This document shows, one piece after another, positions 35,248 through 46,099 of a DNA stretch of 64,000 nucleotides. How positions within the stretch are numbered: the stretch's first letter is position 1; each line of letters opens with the position of its first letter. Under the pieces are notes generated by a model. The model was not told the origin of the DNA. It did no database searches and saw only the letters and a program-made list of their open reading frames with translations. The translations under genes and the position numbers were made by a program. The stretch comes from Bacillus sp. HMF5848 (lineage in GTDB: Bacteria; Bacillota; Bacilli; Bacillales; HMF5848). Location: contig NZ_RWIV01000001.1 of NCBI RefSeq assembly GCF_003944835.1, positions 1,341,501-1,405,500 of the forward strand, written 5' to 3'.

Positions 35248-35961
35248 ATGAGAAATTCAATAGAATTTGAAGTTTATGGATCATATGCATTGTTTACGGA
35301 TCCACTAACGAAAATGGGCGGAGAGAAAATGACGTATAACGTACCTACATATCAGTCATTGAAAGGTATAGTCGAAAGTATTTACTGGAAGCCCACTATT
35401 ATGTTTATTATTGATGAGGTTCGGATTATGAACCAGATTAGAATGGAGTCGAAAGGTATTCGACCGATTGAATACTCTGGTGGGAATACATTGGCGAATT
35501 ATACGTACTTGAAGAATGTGCGCTATCAGGTAAGGGCTCATTTTATCTTTAACCACCACCGTCCTGATTTGGCATTCGACCGTGACGAAAATAAGCATCA
35601 TAACATTCTTAAACGTTCGTTGAAAGCTGGTGGAAGAAGAGATATATTCCTTGGTACACGTGAATGTCAAGGATATGTTGAGCCGTGCGAGTTTGGCTCC
35701 GGAGAAGGATATTACGATCATCTAGAAGAAATGCCTCTTGGAACAATGGTCCACGGTATTAATTATCCAGATGAAACAGGATGCAATCAAATGGAAGTTC
35801 GCCTATGGAATCCAACAATGGAAAAAGGAATTATTCGCTTTAAACGTCCAGATCAATGTACGAATATTCGAGTGTTACGTGAAATGGAACCGCTCACATT
35901 TGATCGTTCTAAAATTGAATCGGCGGACGCGTTATGGGAGCAGTTTGAAGCTGAGAGGTGA
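35248..35961 (+). CDS. cas5c: Type I-C Cas5c (Cas5d) pre-crRNA endonuclease
   Basis: A 237-residue RAMP protein. In type I-C this subunit replaces Cas6 and cuts the repeat hairpin to make crRNA. The catalytic residues known from the Bacillus halodurans enzyme, Tyr46, Lys116 and His117, fall at exactly the same positions here (SIYWKP and ENKHHN), so it should be active. It then remains as the 5'-handle-binding subunit of Cascade. A GGAGGTGA site precedes the ATG. Confidence 0.96.
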   Translation: MRNSIEFEVYGSYALFTDPLTKMGGEKMTYNVPTYQSLKGIVESIYWKPTIMFIIDEVRIMNQIRMESKGIRPIEYSGGNTLANYTYLKNVRYQVRAHFIFNHHRPDLAFDRDENKHHNILKRSLKAGGRRDIFLGTRECQGYVEPCEFGSGEGYYDHLEEMPLGTMVHGINYPDETGCNQMEVRLWNPTMEKGIIRFKRPDQCTNIRVLREMEPLTFDRSKIESADALWEQFEAER

Positions 35962-35966
35962 AAAGG

Positions 35967-37871
35967 ATGAGTTGGCTGCTAAATTTATATGAAACTTATG
36001 AAGCGAATATCAGTAGAGTAGGTGCAATTGAACAACGGCCGAATGGACAGGAATATACATTACTCCCAGTATCTCATACGACACAAACAGCGCATATTGA
36101 AGTGAGAGTAACGCCTCAAGGAGATTTTCACTCTGCTGATGTCATTACGGATAAGAACAATGCTGTCACTGTTATACCAGCAACTGAAAAATCATCAAGC
36201 CGCGCTGGAAAAGTAGTTGCTCCGTATCCATTACACGACAAACTCATGTATGTAGCTGGTGACTTTGCAAAGTATGGAGGGAAAATTAAAACTGATGAGA
36301 ATCCTTACGATGTCTATATTGGTCAATTAAAGGAATGGGCAGAATCTCCTTATGTGATTAATGAAGTAAAAAGTATCTATACGTACTTACAAAAAGGTCA
36401 TTTGATTAAAGATTTAGTGAAAGAGAAGGTTTTATGGACAGATGAACATGATTTACTACTTTCCTCATGGAATAAGAAAGATGCGAAACCTCCTATTTTT
36501 TCCGTTGTAACAGGTGGACAAGAAAGTGCCTTTATACGATTTACAGTTCATCAGCCTGGAGTCTTTAATCTTGATGTGTGGAAGAATATGGATATGTATG
36601 AGTCTTTTAAACAGCATTATAATGCAATGCTCGGGGATGAGGATGTTTGTTATGTTACGGGTAAGTTACTTCCTATTACAGAACGACACGCTAATAAAAT
36701 TAGAAATTCAGCTGACAAGGCGAAACTAATTTCTGCGAACGACACTAATGGTTTTACTTTTCGAGGACGTTTCAAAGAATCAGGTGAAGTGGCAAGTATT
36801 AGCTATGAAGTTTCACAAAAAGCACATAACGCATTGAAATGGCTAATAAATAAGCAAGCAAAAATAATTATTGATGGCAGGGTATTCCTTGTTTGGGGAA
36901 TTGATTTGGAAGAAATTCCAGATATAGCTGAAGATAGCTCCATTTTTGCGGCAGATGAAACGGCAGATGAATCGGAGAGTAAGACGATAAATGAGAACAC
37001 AATGAAATATTATGCAGAACAAATCTCAAAAGCTATTTCAGGTTATAAGGCAAAATTACAGCCGGGTGACAAGGTTCAAATCTTAGTTCTTGATTCCGCA
37101 ACAACAGGAAGAATGGCCGTGTTATACTACCGAAGTTTAGATAAAGCCTTTTATTTAGATAAGTTAAAGGAGTGGCATACCAGTTGTGTGTGGTGGCATC
37201 GATATCGTAAGAATCAAGTTGGTAAAGTCCAACCGTTTTATGGGGCACCTGCACCAAAGGACATCGCATTTGCTGCATATGGAGCAAATGCGAGTGACAA
37301 AATTGTTAAAGGTTTGGTAGAAAGGTTGATTCCTTGTATTGTCGATGGTCGTCAAATACCGCTAGATATTATTCGGAATACTATAAATCGTGCCTCACAT
37401 CCAGAAGGAATGGAAAACTGGGAATGGGAAAAGACTTTAAGTATTGCTTGTGCATTAATTAACAAGAAGGAGGGTTATTCAGTGGCATTAGATAAGGAGA
37501 CAAACGATCGCGATTATTTATTTGGTAGATTGTTAGCAATTGCAGATGTGCTGGAGCGGAATGCCTTAGGAGATGATAAGCGGGCAACAAATGCTAGAAG
37601 ATATATGAACTCATTTGCTCAACATCCAGCTAGAACATGGACAACCATACAGTCAGCATTACAACCATATCAAGCTAGATTGGGAGAAAATGTCTGGTAT
37701 TATAATAAACTTTTGGATGAGGTTGGCTCTCGTATTGAAATGGATAATTTTAATAATAGGCCACTTTCAGGTCGGTATTTACTAGGTTTTTACAGCCAAC
37801 GGCAAGATTTATACCAAAAAAAAGATAAACAAGAAAATATACAAGAAGTACAAAATAAGGAGGAAGAATAG
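35967..37871 (+). CDS. cas8c: Type I-C Cas8c (Csd1) large subunit
   Basis: A 634-residue large subunit of the I-C Cascade, starting MSWLLNLYETYE, the standard Csd1 opening. Cas8c recognises the PAM and, through an internal translation start, also supplies a small Cas11-like subunit from its C-terminal third in studied systems. ATG 35967 is chosen because AGGTG lies six bases upstream; a GTG at 35958 overlaps it. The C-terminal region (about 480-634) is alpha-helical and could serve as Cas11. Confidence 0.94.
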   Translation: MSWLLNLYETYEANISRVGAIEQRPNGQEYTLLPVSHTTQTAHIEVRVTPQGDFHSADVITDKNNAVTVIPATEKSSSRAGKVVAPYPLHDKLMYVAGDFAKYGGKIKTDENPYDVYIGQLKEWAESPYVINEVKSIYTYLQKGHLIKDLVKEKVLWTDEHDLLLSSWNKKDAKPPIFSVVTGGQESAFIRFTVHQPGVFNLDVWKNMDMYESFKQHYNAMLGDEDVCYVTGKLLPITERHANKIRNSADKAKLISANDTNGFTFRGRFKESGEVASISYEVSQKAHNALKWLINKQAKIIIDGRVFLVWGIDLEEIPDIAEDSSIFAADETADESESKTINENTMKYYAEQISKAISGYKAKLQPGDKVQILVLDSATTGRMAVLYYRSLDKAFYLDKLKEWHTSCVWWHRYRKNQVGKVQPFYGAPAPKDIAFAAYGANASDKIVKGLVERLIPCIVDGRQIPLDIIRNTINRASHPEGMENWEWEKTLSIACALINKKEGYSVALDKETNDRDYLFGRLLAIADVLERNALGDDKRATNARRYMNSFAQHPARTWTTIQSALQPYQARLGENVWYYNKLLDEVGSRIEMDNFNNRPLSGRYLLGFYSQRQDLYQKKDKQENIQEVQNKEEE

Positions 37872-37872
37872 A

Positions 37873-38730
37873 ATGGCGAGTTTAGACCACAAAGTTGATT
37901 TTGCAATAGTGTTTTCTGTAACAAAAGCAAATCCAAATGGTGACCCTTTGAATGGTAACCGTCCGCGTCAAAATTACGATGGGTATGGAGAAGTTTCAGA
38001 TGTAGCTTTGAAGCGTAAAATTCGCAATCGTCTATTAGATATGGAAGAGTCAATCTTTGTTCAATCTAATGATAAAAAAGCAGACGAATTTAATAGTTTG
38101 AAAGAAAGGGCAGATGCGAATGAGGAGTTGGTTGCGGCATTAAAAGGGAAAAAAAATAATGCTGAGCTATATGCAGAAGTTGCTTGTAAAACATGGTTCG
38201 ACGTTCGAAGTTTTGGGCAAGTATTTGCTTTTAAAGGAGCAGGTAAAGGAGTGTCAGTCGGGGTAAGAGGACCTGTCTCAATTCATACAGCAACAAGTAT
38301 AGATCCTATAGATATTACGAGTATGCAGATTACCAAAAGTGTAAACTCAGAAACAAGTGAATCAAAAGGGTCGGATACGATGGGGATGAAACATCGTGTG
38401 GATTTTGGGGTGTATAAATTTTACGGTAGCATAAATACTCAGTTAGCAGAAAAAACAGGTTTCTCTAATGAGGATGCTCTTAAACTAAAAAATGCATTGA
38501 TTACTCTTTTTGAAAATGATGCTTCCTCAGCGAGACCTGATGGAAGTATGGAAGTGCTAAAAGTGTGTTGGTGGGAGCATAATTCAAGGCTTGGGCAATA
38601 TTCGTCTGCTAAGGTTCATCGACTTCTTGAAATAAACAAACTGAAAGATGAACCCAAAAGTTCTGAGGACTATGAAATTATTGTCCATGAACTAGATGGA
38701 TTAAAAGTAGAGATTATCGATGGTCAATAA
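37873..38730 (+). CDS. cas7c: Type I-C Cas7c (Csd2) backbone subunit
   Basis: A 285-residue Cas7-family RAMP protein that polymerises along the crRNA. SVTKANPNGDPLNGNRPRQN near the N-terminus, WFDVRSFGQVFA and the central VRGPVSIHTATSIDPI are typical of Csd2. It starts one base after the cas8c stop with AAGGAGGAAG inside that gene, and its end overlaps cas4 by 11 bases. Confidence 0.96.
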   Translation: MASLDHKVDFAIVFSVTKANPNGDPLNGNRPRQNYDGYGEVSDVALKRKIRNRLLDMEESIFVQSNDKKADEFNSLKERADANEELVAALKGKKNNAELYAEVACKTWFDVRSFGQVFAFKGAGKGVSVGVRGPVSIHTATSIDPIDITSMQITKSVNSETSESKGSDTMGMKHRVDFGVYKFYGSINTQLAEKTGFSNEDALKLKNALITLFENDASSARPDGSMEVLKVCWWEHNSRLGQYSSAKVHRLLEINKLKDEPKSSEDYEIIVHELDGLKVEIIDGQ

Positions 38731-39382
38731 TGAAGAAGAGGAGTATTTAATGCTATCTGGCATTCAACACTTCCAATTCTGCAAGCGTCAGTGGGCACTC
38801 ATTCATATTGAGCAACAATGGGAAGAGAATGTTCGAACGGTTCAGGGACAACATCTTCACCAAAAAGCAGACAAGCCATTTATTAGAGAAAAACGTGGTG
38901 GTAAGCTCATTGTTCGAGGGATGCCTATTAAGTCAAATGAACTCAATCTAACCGGAATATGTGACGTAGTGGAGTTTATTAAGGATACTAAAAGTGGTGT
39001 TGAAATTAATGGTTTAGATGGTAAGTTCAGAGCGTATCCAGTTGAGTACAAACGCGGAAAACCAAAATCAAATGAATCTGATGTATTACAATTGATAGCG
39101 CAGGCCATGTGCTTAGAGGAAATGCTTCTATGTGGGGTAGAGACGGGCTATTTATATTATCATGAAATTAAACATAGAGTTGAAGTTTCAATAACAGAAG
39201 ACAAGAAGGATAGAGTAAGAAAAACTGCTGCAGAAATGGTAGATTATTATAATAGAAGACACACACCTAAAGTAAAAACAGGTGCTTTTTGCACTCGGTG
39301 CTCCCTTCAAAATATATGTATGCCGTCCTTGATGAATAAGAAAACTGTGAAAAGTTATATTGAGGGGAGGGTTAATGAGTGA
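38720..39382 (+). CDS. cas4: Cas4 (RecB-like nuclease, Fe-S)
   Basis: A 220-residue Cas4 exonuclease used in adaptation to trim and orient prespacers by PAM. Iron-sulfur cysteines are C21 (FQFCKRQW) and the C-terminal trio in GAFCTRCSLQNICMP. The RecB nuclease residues are seen in TGICDVVEF, PVEYKRGK and VLQLIAQA. The start at 38720 overlaps cas7c; the family opening EEYLMLSGIQHFQFC supports it, though ATG 38750 has a better binding site. Confidence 0.95.
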   Translation: MVNNEEEEYLMLSGIQHFQFCKRQWALIHIEQQWEENVRTVQGQHLHQKADKPFIREKRGGKLIVRGMPIKSNELNLTGICDVVEFIKDTKSGVEINGLDGKFRAYPVEYKRGKPKSNESDVLQLIAQAMCLEEMLLCGVETGYLYYHEIKHRVEVSITEDKKDRVRKTAAEMVDYYNRRHTPKVKTGAFCTRCSLQNICMPSLMNKKTVKSYIEGRVNE

Positions 39383-40410
39383 AAAAGTTACTGAATACTC
39401 TTTATGTTACTCAACCAGATGTTTATTTATCTTTAGATGGAGACAATGTAGTCGTTCAAAAAGAAGAGGAAAAACTTGCACGAGTTCCTCTTCATAATCT
39501 GGAGGCTATCACCACTTTCGGTTATACAGGTGCAAGTCCAGCAATCATGGGGTATTGTGCGGATAAAAACATTTCATTATCGTTTTTTACAAAGAATGGA
39601 CGTTTTCTAGCTAGAGTAATTGGAGAGAGCAAAGGCAATGTAGTTCTAAGAAAAAAGCAATATCGCATTTCTGATAATGAAGTTCATTCTGCAAAAGTGG
39701 CAAGAAATTTTATTGTCGGGAAGATTTACAATAACAAGTGGATTATTGAAAGGATGACTAGAGATTATCCACTAAGGATCGATGCTAAACAATTCAAAGC
39801 TGTTTCTACGTATTTGTCATCTGTAATCCGTGAGGTTAGGAACTGTGAGGATTTAGAATCCTTAAGAGGTTGGGAAGGTCAAGCGGCTGTTAGTTATAAT
39901 AAGTTGCTTAATCAGATGATTTTACAACAGAAAGAGGATTTCTTTTTTCATACTCGTTCTAGAAGGCCTCCGCTAGACAACGTTAATGCGATGCTCTCCT
40001 TTGCTTATTCTTTGTTGGCAAACGATATGGCAGCTGCATTGGAAGGAGTTGGATTGGATGCTTATGTTGGTTTTTTACATAGAGAACGACCAGGGAGGCC
40101 TTCCCTTGCATTAGATCTAATGGAGGAATTACGGGGTGTTTATGCTGATAGATTTGTACTCTCACTAATTAATAAAAAGGTTATGAACAAGGATGATTTT
40201 TTTATAAAAGAAAATGGTGCGGTCATTATGACTGATGATGCAAGAAAAAATTTTTTATCTGCATGGCAGAATAAAAAGCAGGAACAGATTACCCATCCCT
40301 ACTTAGGAGAAAAAATAATGTGGGGACTGGTTCCTCATGCACAGGCATTACTATTAGCTAGATATTTACGAGAAGATTTGGATGAATATCCTCCATTTTT
40401 CTGGAAGTAG
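39379..40410 (+). CDS. cas1: Cas1 integrase (type I-C)
   Basis: A 343-residue Cas1. The catalytic metal ligands lie in LRGWEGQAA (Glu), GFLHRERPGRPSL (His) and the following DLMEELRG (Asp/Glu) region. It inserts spacers together with Cas2. The GTG start overlaps the cas4 stop (GTGA), and GGGAGG is correctly placed upstream. All signatures are intact. Confidence 0.97.
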   Translation: MKKLLNTLYVTQPDVYLSLDGDNVVVQKEEEKLARVPLHNLEAITTFGYTGASPAIMGYCADKNISLSFFTKNGRFLARVIGESKGNVVLRKKQYRISDNEVHSAKVARNFIVGKIYNNKWIIERMTRDYPLRIDAKQFKAVSTYLSSVIREVRNCEDLESLRGWEGQAAVSYNKLLNQMILQQKEDFFFHTRSRRPPLDNVNAMLSFAYSLLANDMAAALEGVGLDAYVGFLHRERPGRPSLALDLMEELRGVYADRFVLSLINKKVMNKDDFFIKENGAVIMTDDARKNFLSAWQNKKQEQITHPYLGEKIMWGLVPHAQALLLARYLREDLDEYPPFFWK

Positions 40411-40418
40411 GTGGTGGT

Positions 40419-40709
40419 TTGCTAGTATTAATTACGTACGATGTTAGTACAGTGAGTAGTGGTGGTCAGAAAAGATTAAGAAAAGTTTCAAAGGCATGTC
40501 AAAACTATGGTCAACGAGTTCAAAATTCAGTGTTTGAATGTGTTCTGGATGCTACACAATTTGAATCTTTGAAATTTGAGCTTATAAGTATCATTGATGT
40601 GAGCCAAGATAGCCTACGATTCTATCGTCTAGGAAATAATTATAAATCAAAAGTTGAACATGTTGGTGTTAAGGAATCTCTAGATATAGAAGGCACTTTA
40701 ATTATTTAG
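40419..40709 (+). CDS. cas2: Cas2 (type I-C)
   Basis: A 96-residue Cas2 with the N-terminal LVLITYDVS strand carrying the conserved aspartate, followed by GGQKRLRKVSKACQNYGQRVQNSVFEC. It forms the adaptation complex with Cas1. A TTG start at 40419 follows a GGTGGTGG binding site eight bases after the cas1 stop. Its stop codon lies inside the left arm of the leader inverted repeat. Confidence 0.96.
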   Translation: MLVLITYDVSTVSSGGQKRLRKVSKACQNYGQRVQNSVFECVLDATQFESLKFELISIIDVSQDSLRFYRLGNNYKSKVEHVGVKESLDIEGTLII

Positions 40710-40877
40710 GTGCGAACGTGATGTGCACATAAAATAGTAAGAGGTTTCGCACCTAAATGCTATACTGTTTGTCTACTATTTTATAATCATTATAAAAGAT
40801 GTCCTTTAATTAACAAGGAAGTAGCGAAATTTTCATTTTAAAAACTATATATGGTGTTTTTTATGAAAAAAATCGCT
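40705..40877 (+). promoter_or_regulatory. Type I-C CRISPR leader with a 12-bp inverted repeat
   Basis: TTTAGGTGCGAA (40705-40716) and TTCGCACCTAAA (40746-40757) are perfect inverted copies separated by 29 bases that include a TGTGCACA-like palindrome. An AT-rich segment with TATAAT (40782-40787) follows and ends at the first repeat. The position between cas2 and the most regular repeats identifies it as the leader. The hairpin may also end the cas transcript. Confidence 0.8.
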
Positions 40878-43800
40878 GTCGCACTCCATGTGAGTGCGTG
40901 GATTGAAATCTACATTATTAGTTGCGACACTAGTTTTAGTTTCGGTCGCACTCCATGTGAGTGCGTGGATTGAAATATCAATAACAGGGTCAGCCATCTC
41001 CCATCCGTTACGTCGCACTCCATGTGAGTGCGTGGATTGAAATCGTTGTAATCGGTTTGCCATTCCATGTATAGCCGTCGCACTCCATGTGAGTGCGTGG
41101 ATTGAAATGGTTAAGATTGGTGAATTAAATAATTATGGAAATGTCGCACTCCATGTGAGTGCGTGGATTGAAATTAGTAACTATGATGATAGATAACACT
41201 ATGCAGATGTCGCACTCCATGTGAGTGCGTGGATTGAAATAAGTTACTGTCTACGCTGTTTTTTGGATTCTGCGTCGCACTCCATGTGAGTGCGTGGATT
41301 GAAATAATACTCATGACTAATACGCCTTTAAATGAATCAGTCGCACTCCATGTGAGTGCGTGGATTGAAATCCTAGTGATATGACTAGAAAACAAGTCAT
41401 ACTATCGTCGCACTCCATGTGAGTGCGTGGATTGAAATTTTCCAAATGTCAGCAAAACACTTTTTCCATGCCGTCGCACTCCATGTGAGTGCGTGGATTG
41501 AAATATTATATTACCCCCACAATAGAAAAATAGAAAACGTCGCACTCCATGTGAGTGCGTGGATTGAAATCCATTGTTTCTGCGCTAGTGCATCTTGTTG
41601 TTTTTGTCGCACTCCATGTGAGTGCGTGGATTGAAATTGCTTGTTCTAAATCAGTAGAGGGCAAATAGTTGAGTCGCACTCCATGTGAGTGCGTGGATTG
41701 AAATAACCAGATGCAAATGGGCAAATATCGAAAACGGAGTCGCACTCCATGTGAGTGCGTGGATTGAAATAAAAACGTTTAAATACCAATCATTAAACAT
41801 ATCAGTCGCACTCCATGTGAGTGCGTGGATTGAAATTAACACCTGCCCCGAGCTCGTTTGCGTACCATCGTCGCACTCCATGTGAGTGCGTGGATTGAAA
41901 TAATGATGGTATTTCTGAAAGATAATGCCATTTTGCGTCGCACTCCATGTGAGTGCGTGGATTGAAATACTTCACCTATATCAGTTGCCTTTTTCCATGC
42001 AACGTCGCACTCCATGTGAGTGCGTGGATTGAAATATTGAAACACTTTAGCGCACTTTCCAAATCATCTTGTCGCACTCCATGTGAGTGCGTGGATTGAA
42101 ATTTCTTTATGTGCAATAATAAAGGAGTTTGTGAGTGTCGCACTCCATGTGAGTGCGTGGATTGAAATGGGCAATAACTCTTGTTTAATAGGTTTGTCGC
42201 TAAGTCGCACTCCATGTGAGTGCGTGGATTGAAATCGAAAGGATAAAGCGGAATTAACGAAGTTAAAAGTCGCACTCCATGTGAGTGCGTGGATTGAAAT
42301 GATAGTTGCGACGGACAAGCGTTACTCGGTATCGGTCGCACTCCATGTGAGTGCGTGGATTGAAATTATCGGCATAAACGAAAAAATACGGCCCGCATCA
42401 TCGTCGCACTCCATGTGAGTGCGTGGATTGAAATGGTAATATCAGCAATTACTTATCAGCTTAGCTTGTGTCGCACTCCATGTGAGTGCGTGGATTGAAA
42501 TATATAGCCGGAGTTAATGAATTTCTCTCGCTTGAGTCGCACTCCATGTGAGTGCGTGGATTGAAATACTTAATGTACGAGACGATTCATTCATGATGTT
42601 CCCGTCGCACTCCATGTGAGTGCGTGGATTGAAATAATTAGGCAACTTTGCGAACGTTGGAATTGGTCCAGTCGCACTCCATGTGAGTGCGTGGATTGAA
42701 ATCTCCTAATGTTTTGATTGCTAATACACCTAATAGTCGCACTCCATGTGAGTGCGTGGATTGAAATCTAAATGTTGAGCGACACATTCCCGGCTACATT
42801 CGTCGCACTCCATGTGAGTGCGTGGATTGAAATTAGTAAACTCGTTTGCTACCGATTTAATTAGCGGTCGCACTCCATGTGAGTGCGTGGATTGAAATGT
42901 TGATCATGTTGCCCTAAATCCACAATTTGTAGTCGCACTCCATGTGAGTGCGTGGATTGAAATGCAGATGTAACATCATACGACAATGGTGTTATTCCGT
43001 CGCACTCCATGTGAGTGCGTGGATTGAAATAACAACGTTTAATAATGAATGGTTGTGTCTAGTTGTCGCACTCCATGTGAGTGCGTGGATTGAAATTCCC
43101 TCAACAGCTATACTAAAGTCTTGCCCTGCTGGTCGCACTCCATGTGAGTGCGTGGATTGAAATAGAAAGTATCTTATATGCTTATAACGGAGTTGCAAGT
43201 CGCACTCCATGTGAGTGCGTGGATTGAAATGCTCTGGTTTATTAGGAAATACAGAGGCTATTGAGTCGCACTCCATGTGAGTGCGTGGATTGAAATAAGT
43301 CTGTTTACCCAGTATTTAAGCACGCTAACAGTCGCACTCCATGTGAGTGCGTGGATTGAAATAAATTGCTTGTCACTGAAAGCAAAGGAAATCGGGGTCG
43401 CACTCCATGTGAGTGCGTGGATTGAAATATCATTTGAGTATGCTGTAAGAATAGGTAAATATCGTCGCACTCCATGTGAGTGCGTGGATTGAAATGTATA
43501 CACTATCCCTTGCATTTCTCCACCGTTGCGGTCGCACTCCATGTGAGTGCGTGGATTGAAATGTAGTAATAACTCCCCTGCTTTTGTCATTTTAGCGTCG
43601 CACTCCATGTGAGTGCGTGGATTGAAATTAGTAGACTAGCATTATTCATTAGAAAACTTGTCGTCGCACTCCATGTGAGTGCGTGGATTGAAATAAGAAG
43701 TCATCCTCGCCCGCGATCTCGTCACTTGTCGCACTCCATGTGAGTGCGTGGATTGAAATGCTATGGTAGGCGAATAATATTCGAACAGTTTAAGTCGCAC

Positions 43801-44684
43801 TCCATGTGAGTGCGTGGATTGAAATTCCACCATCATAACCTTGCTTCCAGTAACGATACGTCGCACTCCATGTGAGTGCGTGGATTGAAATGGCTATAAG
43901 AAGCGTTGAAATTGAGGAGAATAAAGTCGCACTCCATGTGAGTGCGTGGATTGAAATACCTCGCTCATATTCTCATAGCAAGCGATAAAGAGGTCGCACT
44001 CCATGTGAGTGCGTGGATTGAAATTTAAATAAGAAGGAAGTCTATCAACTAGCTGGAGTCGCACTCCATGTGAGTGCGTGGATTGAAATATCCAACTGTG
44101 ACGTTATACTTTTCCAATCCAATGTCGCACTCCATGTGAGTGCGTGGATTGAAATAACTTACGATTTTAGTGTATATAGCTATAGGTTGGGTCGCACTCC
44201 ATGTGAGTGCGTGGATTGAAATTAAAGCTAGAATCTGATGATACGCTTCTGTCCACGTCGCACTCCATGTGAGTGCGTGGATTGAAATATCCCATCGCAA
44301 GTAGCGGTATAAATACTCAACGTCGCACTCCATGTGAGTGCGTGGATTGAAATCAATTGACTGACGTAGGCTTGCGAATAACCGATTGTCGCACTCCATG
44401 TGAGTGCGTGGATTGAAATTAAGTACTCAATTGATTAATCAAGGGTACTTTTTGTCGCACTCCATGTGAGTGCGTGGATTGAAATCCAAACCATGTCATC
44501 TTTTCCATGTGAGTTTACGGTCGCACTCCATGTGAGTGCGTGGATTGAAATAGGAAATGATGGCGCAACCACAAACAAGCATAGACGTCGCACTCCATGT
44601 GAGTGCGCGGATTGAAATGAGCGTAAATATGGGGCAAGCGAAACGGATCCTTGTCGCACTCCATGTGAGTGCGTGAATTAAAAA
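40878..44684 (+). CRISPR. Type I-C CRISPR array, 58 repeats and 57 spacers
   Basis: The 32-bp repeat begins GTCGCACTCC, has a short palindromic stem (CGCACTC/GAGTGCG) and ends GGATTGAAAT, the I-C 5' handle. I counted 58 copies starting at 40878 with steps of 65-68 bases, so spacers are 33-36 bases. Copy 57 (44587) has one T-to-C change. The last copy (44653) is degenerate at its 3' end, which places the leader on the left. Spacers all appear different. Long open frames across the array on both strands are repeat artefacts. Confidence 0.98.
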
Positions 44685-44837
44685 TATTTCGCACTTCTTA
44701 TGAAATCATGATAGGCAAGCATATTGATTTACATATGAAAGTAATGGTGCGTGTGGTCTATGTCGGTTTACTTGTTAATGTAGTTTTGTTGACATTTTAT
44801 ATATTAATCTATATAAGGTGTTAAAACTAACTGTACA

Positions 44838-44945
44838 ATGATAAGAAGTGGGAATACAAGATTAGCAAAGGAAGTATCAATATTCGCAACAAGAGTTATA
44901 TTTTTAGCAGCTATTATAGGTGGGATATTATATTTTATATGGTAA
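44838..44945 (+). CDS. Possible tiny membrane peptide (35 aa)
   Basis: The 35-residue frame ends in one hydrophobic helix (VIFLAAIIGGILYFIW). A promoter-like TTGACA with TATAAG lies just upstream (44788-44816), but the only AAGGTG box is 16 bases from the ATG, too far. Function and expression are uncertain. Confidence 0.3.
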   Translation: MIRSGNTRLAKEVSIFATRVIFLAAIIGGILYFIW

Positions 44946-44989
44946 AACAATTATGAAAACGGATTAGACAGTTGGGCTTGTTTTCTTTT

Positions 44990-45148
44990 TTATAGTTTCT
45001 TTCCGCCCTTATGAGATTCTTTGAGAAATTTATCCAATCGCCCGTCATCTTTTCTACTGTTTTTATTAGGTTTTTTACCTTGTGCACCTAAATGAGTTTC
45101 TTCAAGAAACCTATCAAGACGGTTATCATCTTTTCTGTCTTTGCTCAT
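44990..45148 (-). CDS. Small internally duplicated basic protein (52 aa)
   Basis: The 52-residue protein consists of two copies of one motif: RKDDNRLDRFLEETHLGAQGKK and RKDDGRLDKFLKESHKGGKK. AGGTGA lies exactly six bases before the ATG, so it is probably translated. It is the last gene before the right attachment site. Function unknown; the duplicated basic-acidic helix could bind nucleic acid. Confidence 0.65.
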   Translation of the reverse strand: MSKDRKDDNRLDRFLEETHLGAQGKKPNKNSRKDDGRLDKFLKESHKGGKKL

Positions 45149-45744
45149 TTAAAATCACCTCAGTCTTTTTGTTATCAGTTCTGTCGAATATCCTTTCAAT
45201 TATTTCATTTTTATCTTGTTTGTTCTTATTAATTACATAAGTTTTTCACCCCTTAGACTATTTCTATTCATCTCATATTAATTAAATGATTGATAAAAAT
45301 ATTGTAAGATACTGTCTTATTTCCATTTGCAATTGTATTATCCAAAGCTGAATCTGATAAATCTTATTGATTTTTAAATCCCGGTAAATTAACTACGCAT
45401 GTCGAATGCGGATACAAAGTCTACGCCTGCCTAATATAAGTGATGATACTTTGTATTTTAACAACATCTACTAGCATTATCTTTGTGACCCAATTCACTT
45501 GAATTATCCGGCTTTAGAATAATCTTAAGCATCTACTTCATAACTTGCACTAATACTTTTTTAATTTCAATTCCATCTTATATACAGTTTTTGTCCGTCT
45601 GTTCTGGATTTTTCCACCGGCTTATAAGATTCAGCTAAATGATGGACATTCTTGCCATTAGTTAACAGTTCACACTATCTGTATCATACTGTATTAGTCA
45701 AATTTATTAAACAGACCACCTGTTACCAACTTGCTAACACATTT
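45149..45744. other. Right end of the island, no gene seen
   Basis: AT-rich sequence between the last small gene and the right attachment site. I see no open frame with a binding site, no RNA gene and no clear repeat. Confidence 0.5.
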
Positions 45745-45773
45745 GCTGGTTCGAACCCAGTCGGAATCATACT
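45745..45773 (+). repeat. Right attachment site (attR), copy of the tRNA-Val 3' end
   Basis: These 29 bases are identical to 16943-16971, and imperfect similarity extends through the tRNA terminator region (AACAGAAGCCTG, TTGTATATCAAGG, TAGACTTTT). Only the T-arm and acceptor 3' half are present, so this is not a second tRNA gene. It closes the 28.8-kb island. Confidence 0.9.
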
Positions 45774-46099
45774 TAACAGAAGCCTGCATCTCTTGTATAT
45801 CAAGGTGTATAGACTTTTATGATTTTCTTAGTATAGTTTCAATATGCTAACGGTAAAATCTCAAGTCTAAGCACTAAATATAAGAAAGATGTGAAATTAA
45901 ATAGGCATAATTATTCAGGCTGAATTTATAATGATTTAAGGTATAAAGAATAAACTTACTTAAAAAATATAAATGTAATACTTTTTAAGTATTATTCTTT
46001 AAATTGAAGATCAAGAAGTTTACTACACGGTCCAAAATATATTCAAAAACAGTATAAGTGTACATCAAGATTTTAGGGAGTCTAAATAAAGTATAAGTG

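Noticed and set aside
38720-40709. Possibility that the I-C adaptation genes also serve the III-B array
   Set aside because: The two repeat sequences and lengths are unrelated, so sharing of Cas1-Cas2 is not supported by the sequence, although not excluded.
40845-44659. Many open frames on both strands with repeated SIHALTWSAT or ALHVSAWIEI peptides
   Set aside because: These are translations of the I-C CRISPR repeat; spacers vary and no start signals exist.
40878-44684. Spacers targeting sequences within this window
   Set aside because: I noticed no obvious match by eye but could not run an alignment of all 57 spacers; no claim is made.
45745-45773. Second tRNA-Val gene
   Set aside because: Only the 3' part of the tRNA is present; the D arm and anticodon arm are missing, so it is the attachment-site duplicate.
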